Shown: positions 52,897 through 52,898 of the stretch, piece by piece
Position numbering within the stretch: the first letter of the stretch is position 1
Layout: the number at the start of each line of letters is the position of its first letter
Assembly (NCBI RefSeq): GCF_001029435.1
Contig: NZ_LDOV01000028.1
Span: 1-52,898 of the forward strand
Direction of reading: 5' to 3'
Source: Photobacterium aphoticum
Lineage (GTDB): Bacteria; Pseudomonadota; Gammaproteobacteria; Enterobacterales; Vibrionaceae
Length of the DNA: 52,898 nucleotides
Position numbers and translations under genes: made by a program
The notes under the pieces: model-generated
Seen by the model: only the letters and a program-made list of their open reading frames with translations
What the model was told of the DNA's origin: nothing
Database searches by the model: none

Positions 52897-52898
52897 TT

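Overview
The window looks like a chromosomal segment of a marine gammaproteobacterium of the family Vibrionaceae, with moderate GC in the genes. The evidence is gene content and order: queG-nnr-tsaE-amiB-mutL-miaA-hfq-hflXKC, purA beside the sodium-motor gene motX, rpsF-priB-rpsR-rplI, zur-cheX, and cysDN-permease-cysC-cysQ. The genus cannot be fixed from sequence alone; Salinivibrio, Grimontia or Photobacterium relatives are possible. No integrase, transposase, prophage gene or CRISPR array was seen. Almost all genes belong to well-known families, and the unusual material lies mainly between genes.

Layout. 1-959: a tRNA-Gly gene and a long non-coding, AT-rich stretch with DnaA-box-like sites. 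960-13766: queG on the minus strand facing away from a plus-strand run nnr-tsaE-amiB-mutL-miaA-hfq-hflX-hflK-hflC-yjeT (tRNA modification, cell-wall cleavage, mismatch repair, RNA chaperone, membrane protease regulation). 13850-23057: purA, motX, the divergent hmp/nsrR nitric-oxide pair, rnr-rlmB, and the ribosomal operon rpsF-priB-rpsR-rplI. 23135-29394: a DUF481 protein, dnaB-alr, yjbQ, pgi and a cold-shock gene. 29664-30611: zur-cheX. 30612-31646: a 1 kb divergent gap, about 28% GC in its core, with four related imperfect palindromes and then a strongly structured dusA leader. 31647-34788: dusA, pspG with a sigma-54 promoter, a truncated HicB-like protein, an outer-membrane protein and an unknown 77-residue protein. 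34937-39199: cysJIH. 39401-44995: DUF2780 protein, fklB, an OapA-like LysM protein, elaA, a Crp/Fnr-type regulator and cpdB. 45421-52351: cysG-cysD-cysN-SLC13 permease-cysC-cysQ. The window ends in the promoter and leader region of an rRNA operon, just before 16S rRNA.

How the genes work together. The two cys blocks form a nearly complete sulfate assimilation route: uptake (SLC13 permease), activation (CysDN), APS phosphorylation (CysC), PAPS reduction (CysH), sulfite reduction (CysJI), siroheme for CysI (CysG) and PAP removal (CysQ). NsrR probably represses hmp through a site between the two genes.

Most worth a second look: the dusA leader, which can form two branched domains and has a mutually exclusive pairing; the hairpin-like repeat family next to it; the truncated HicB-like protein with no HicA; the DnaA-box-like sites at both ends of the window; and low-complexity expansions in Nnr and MutL.
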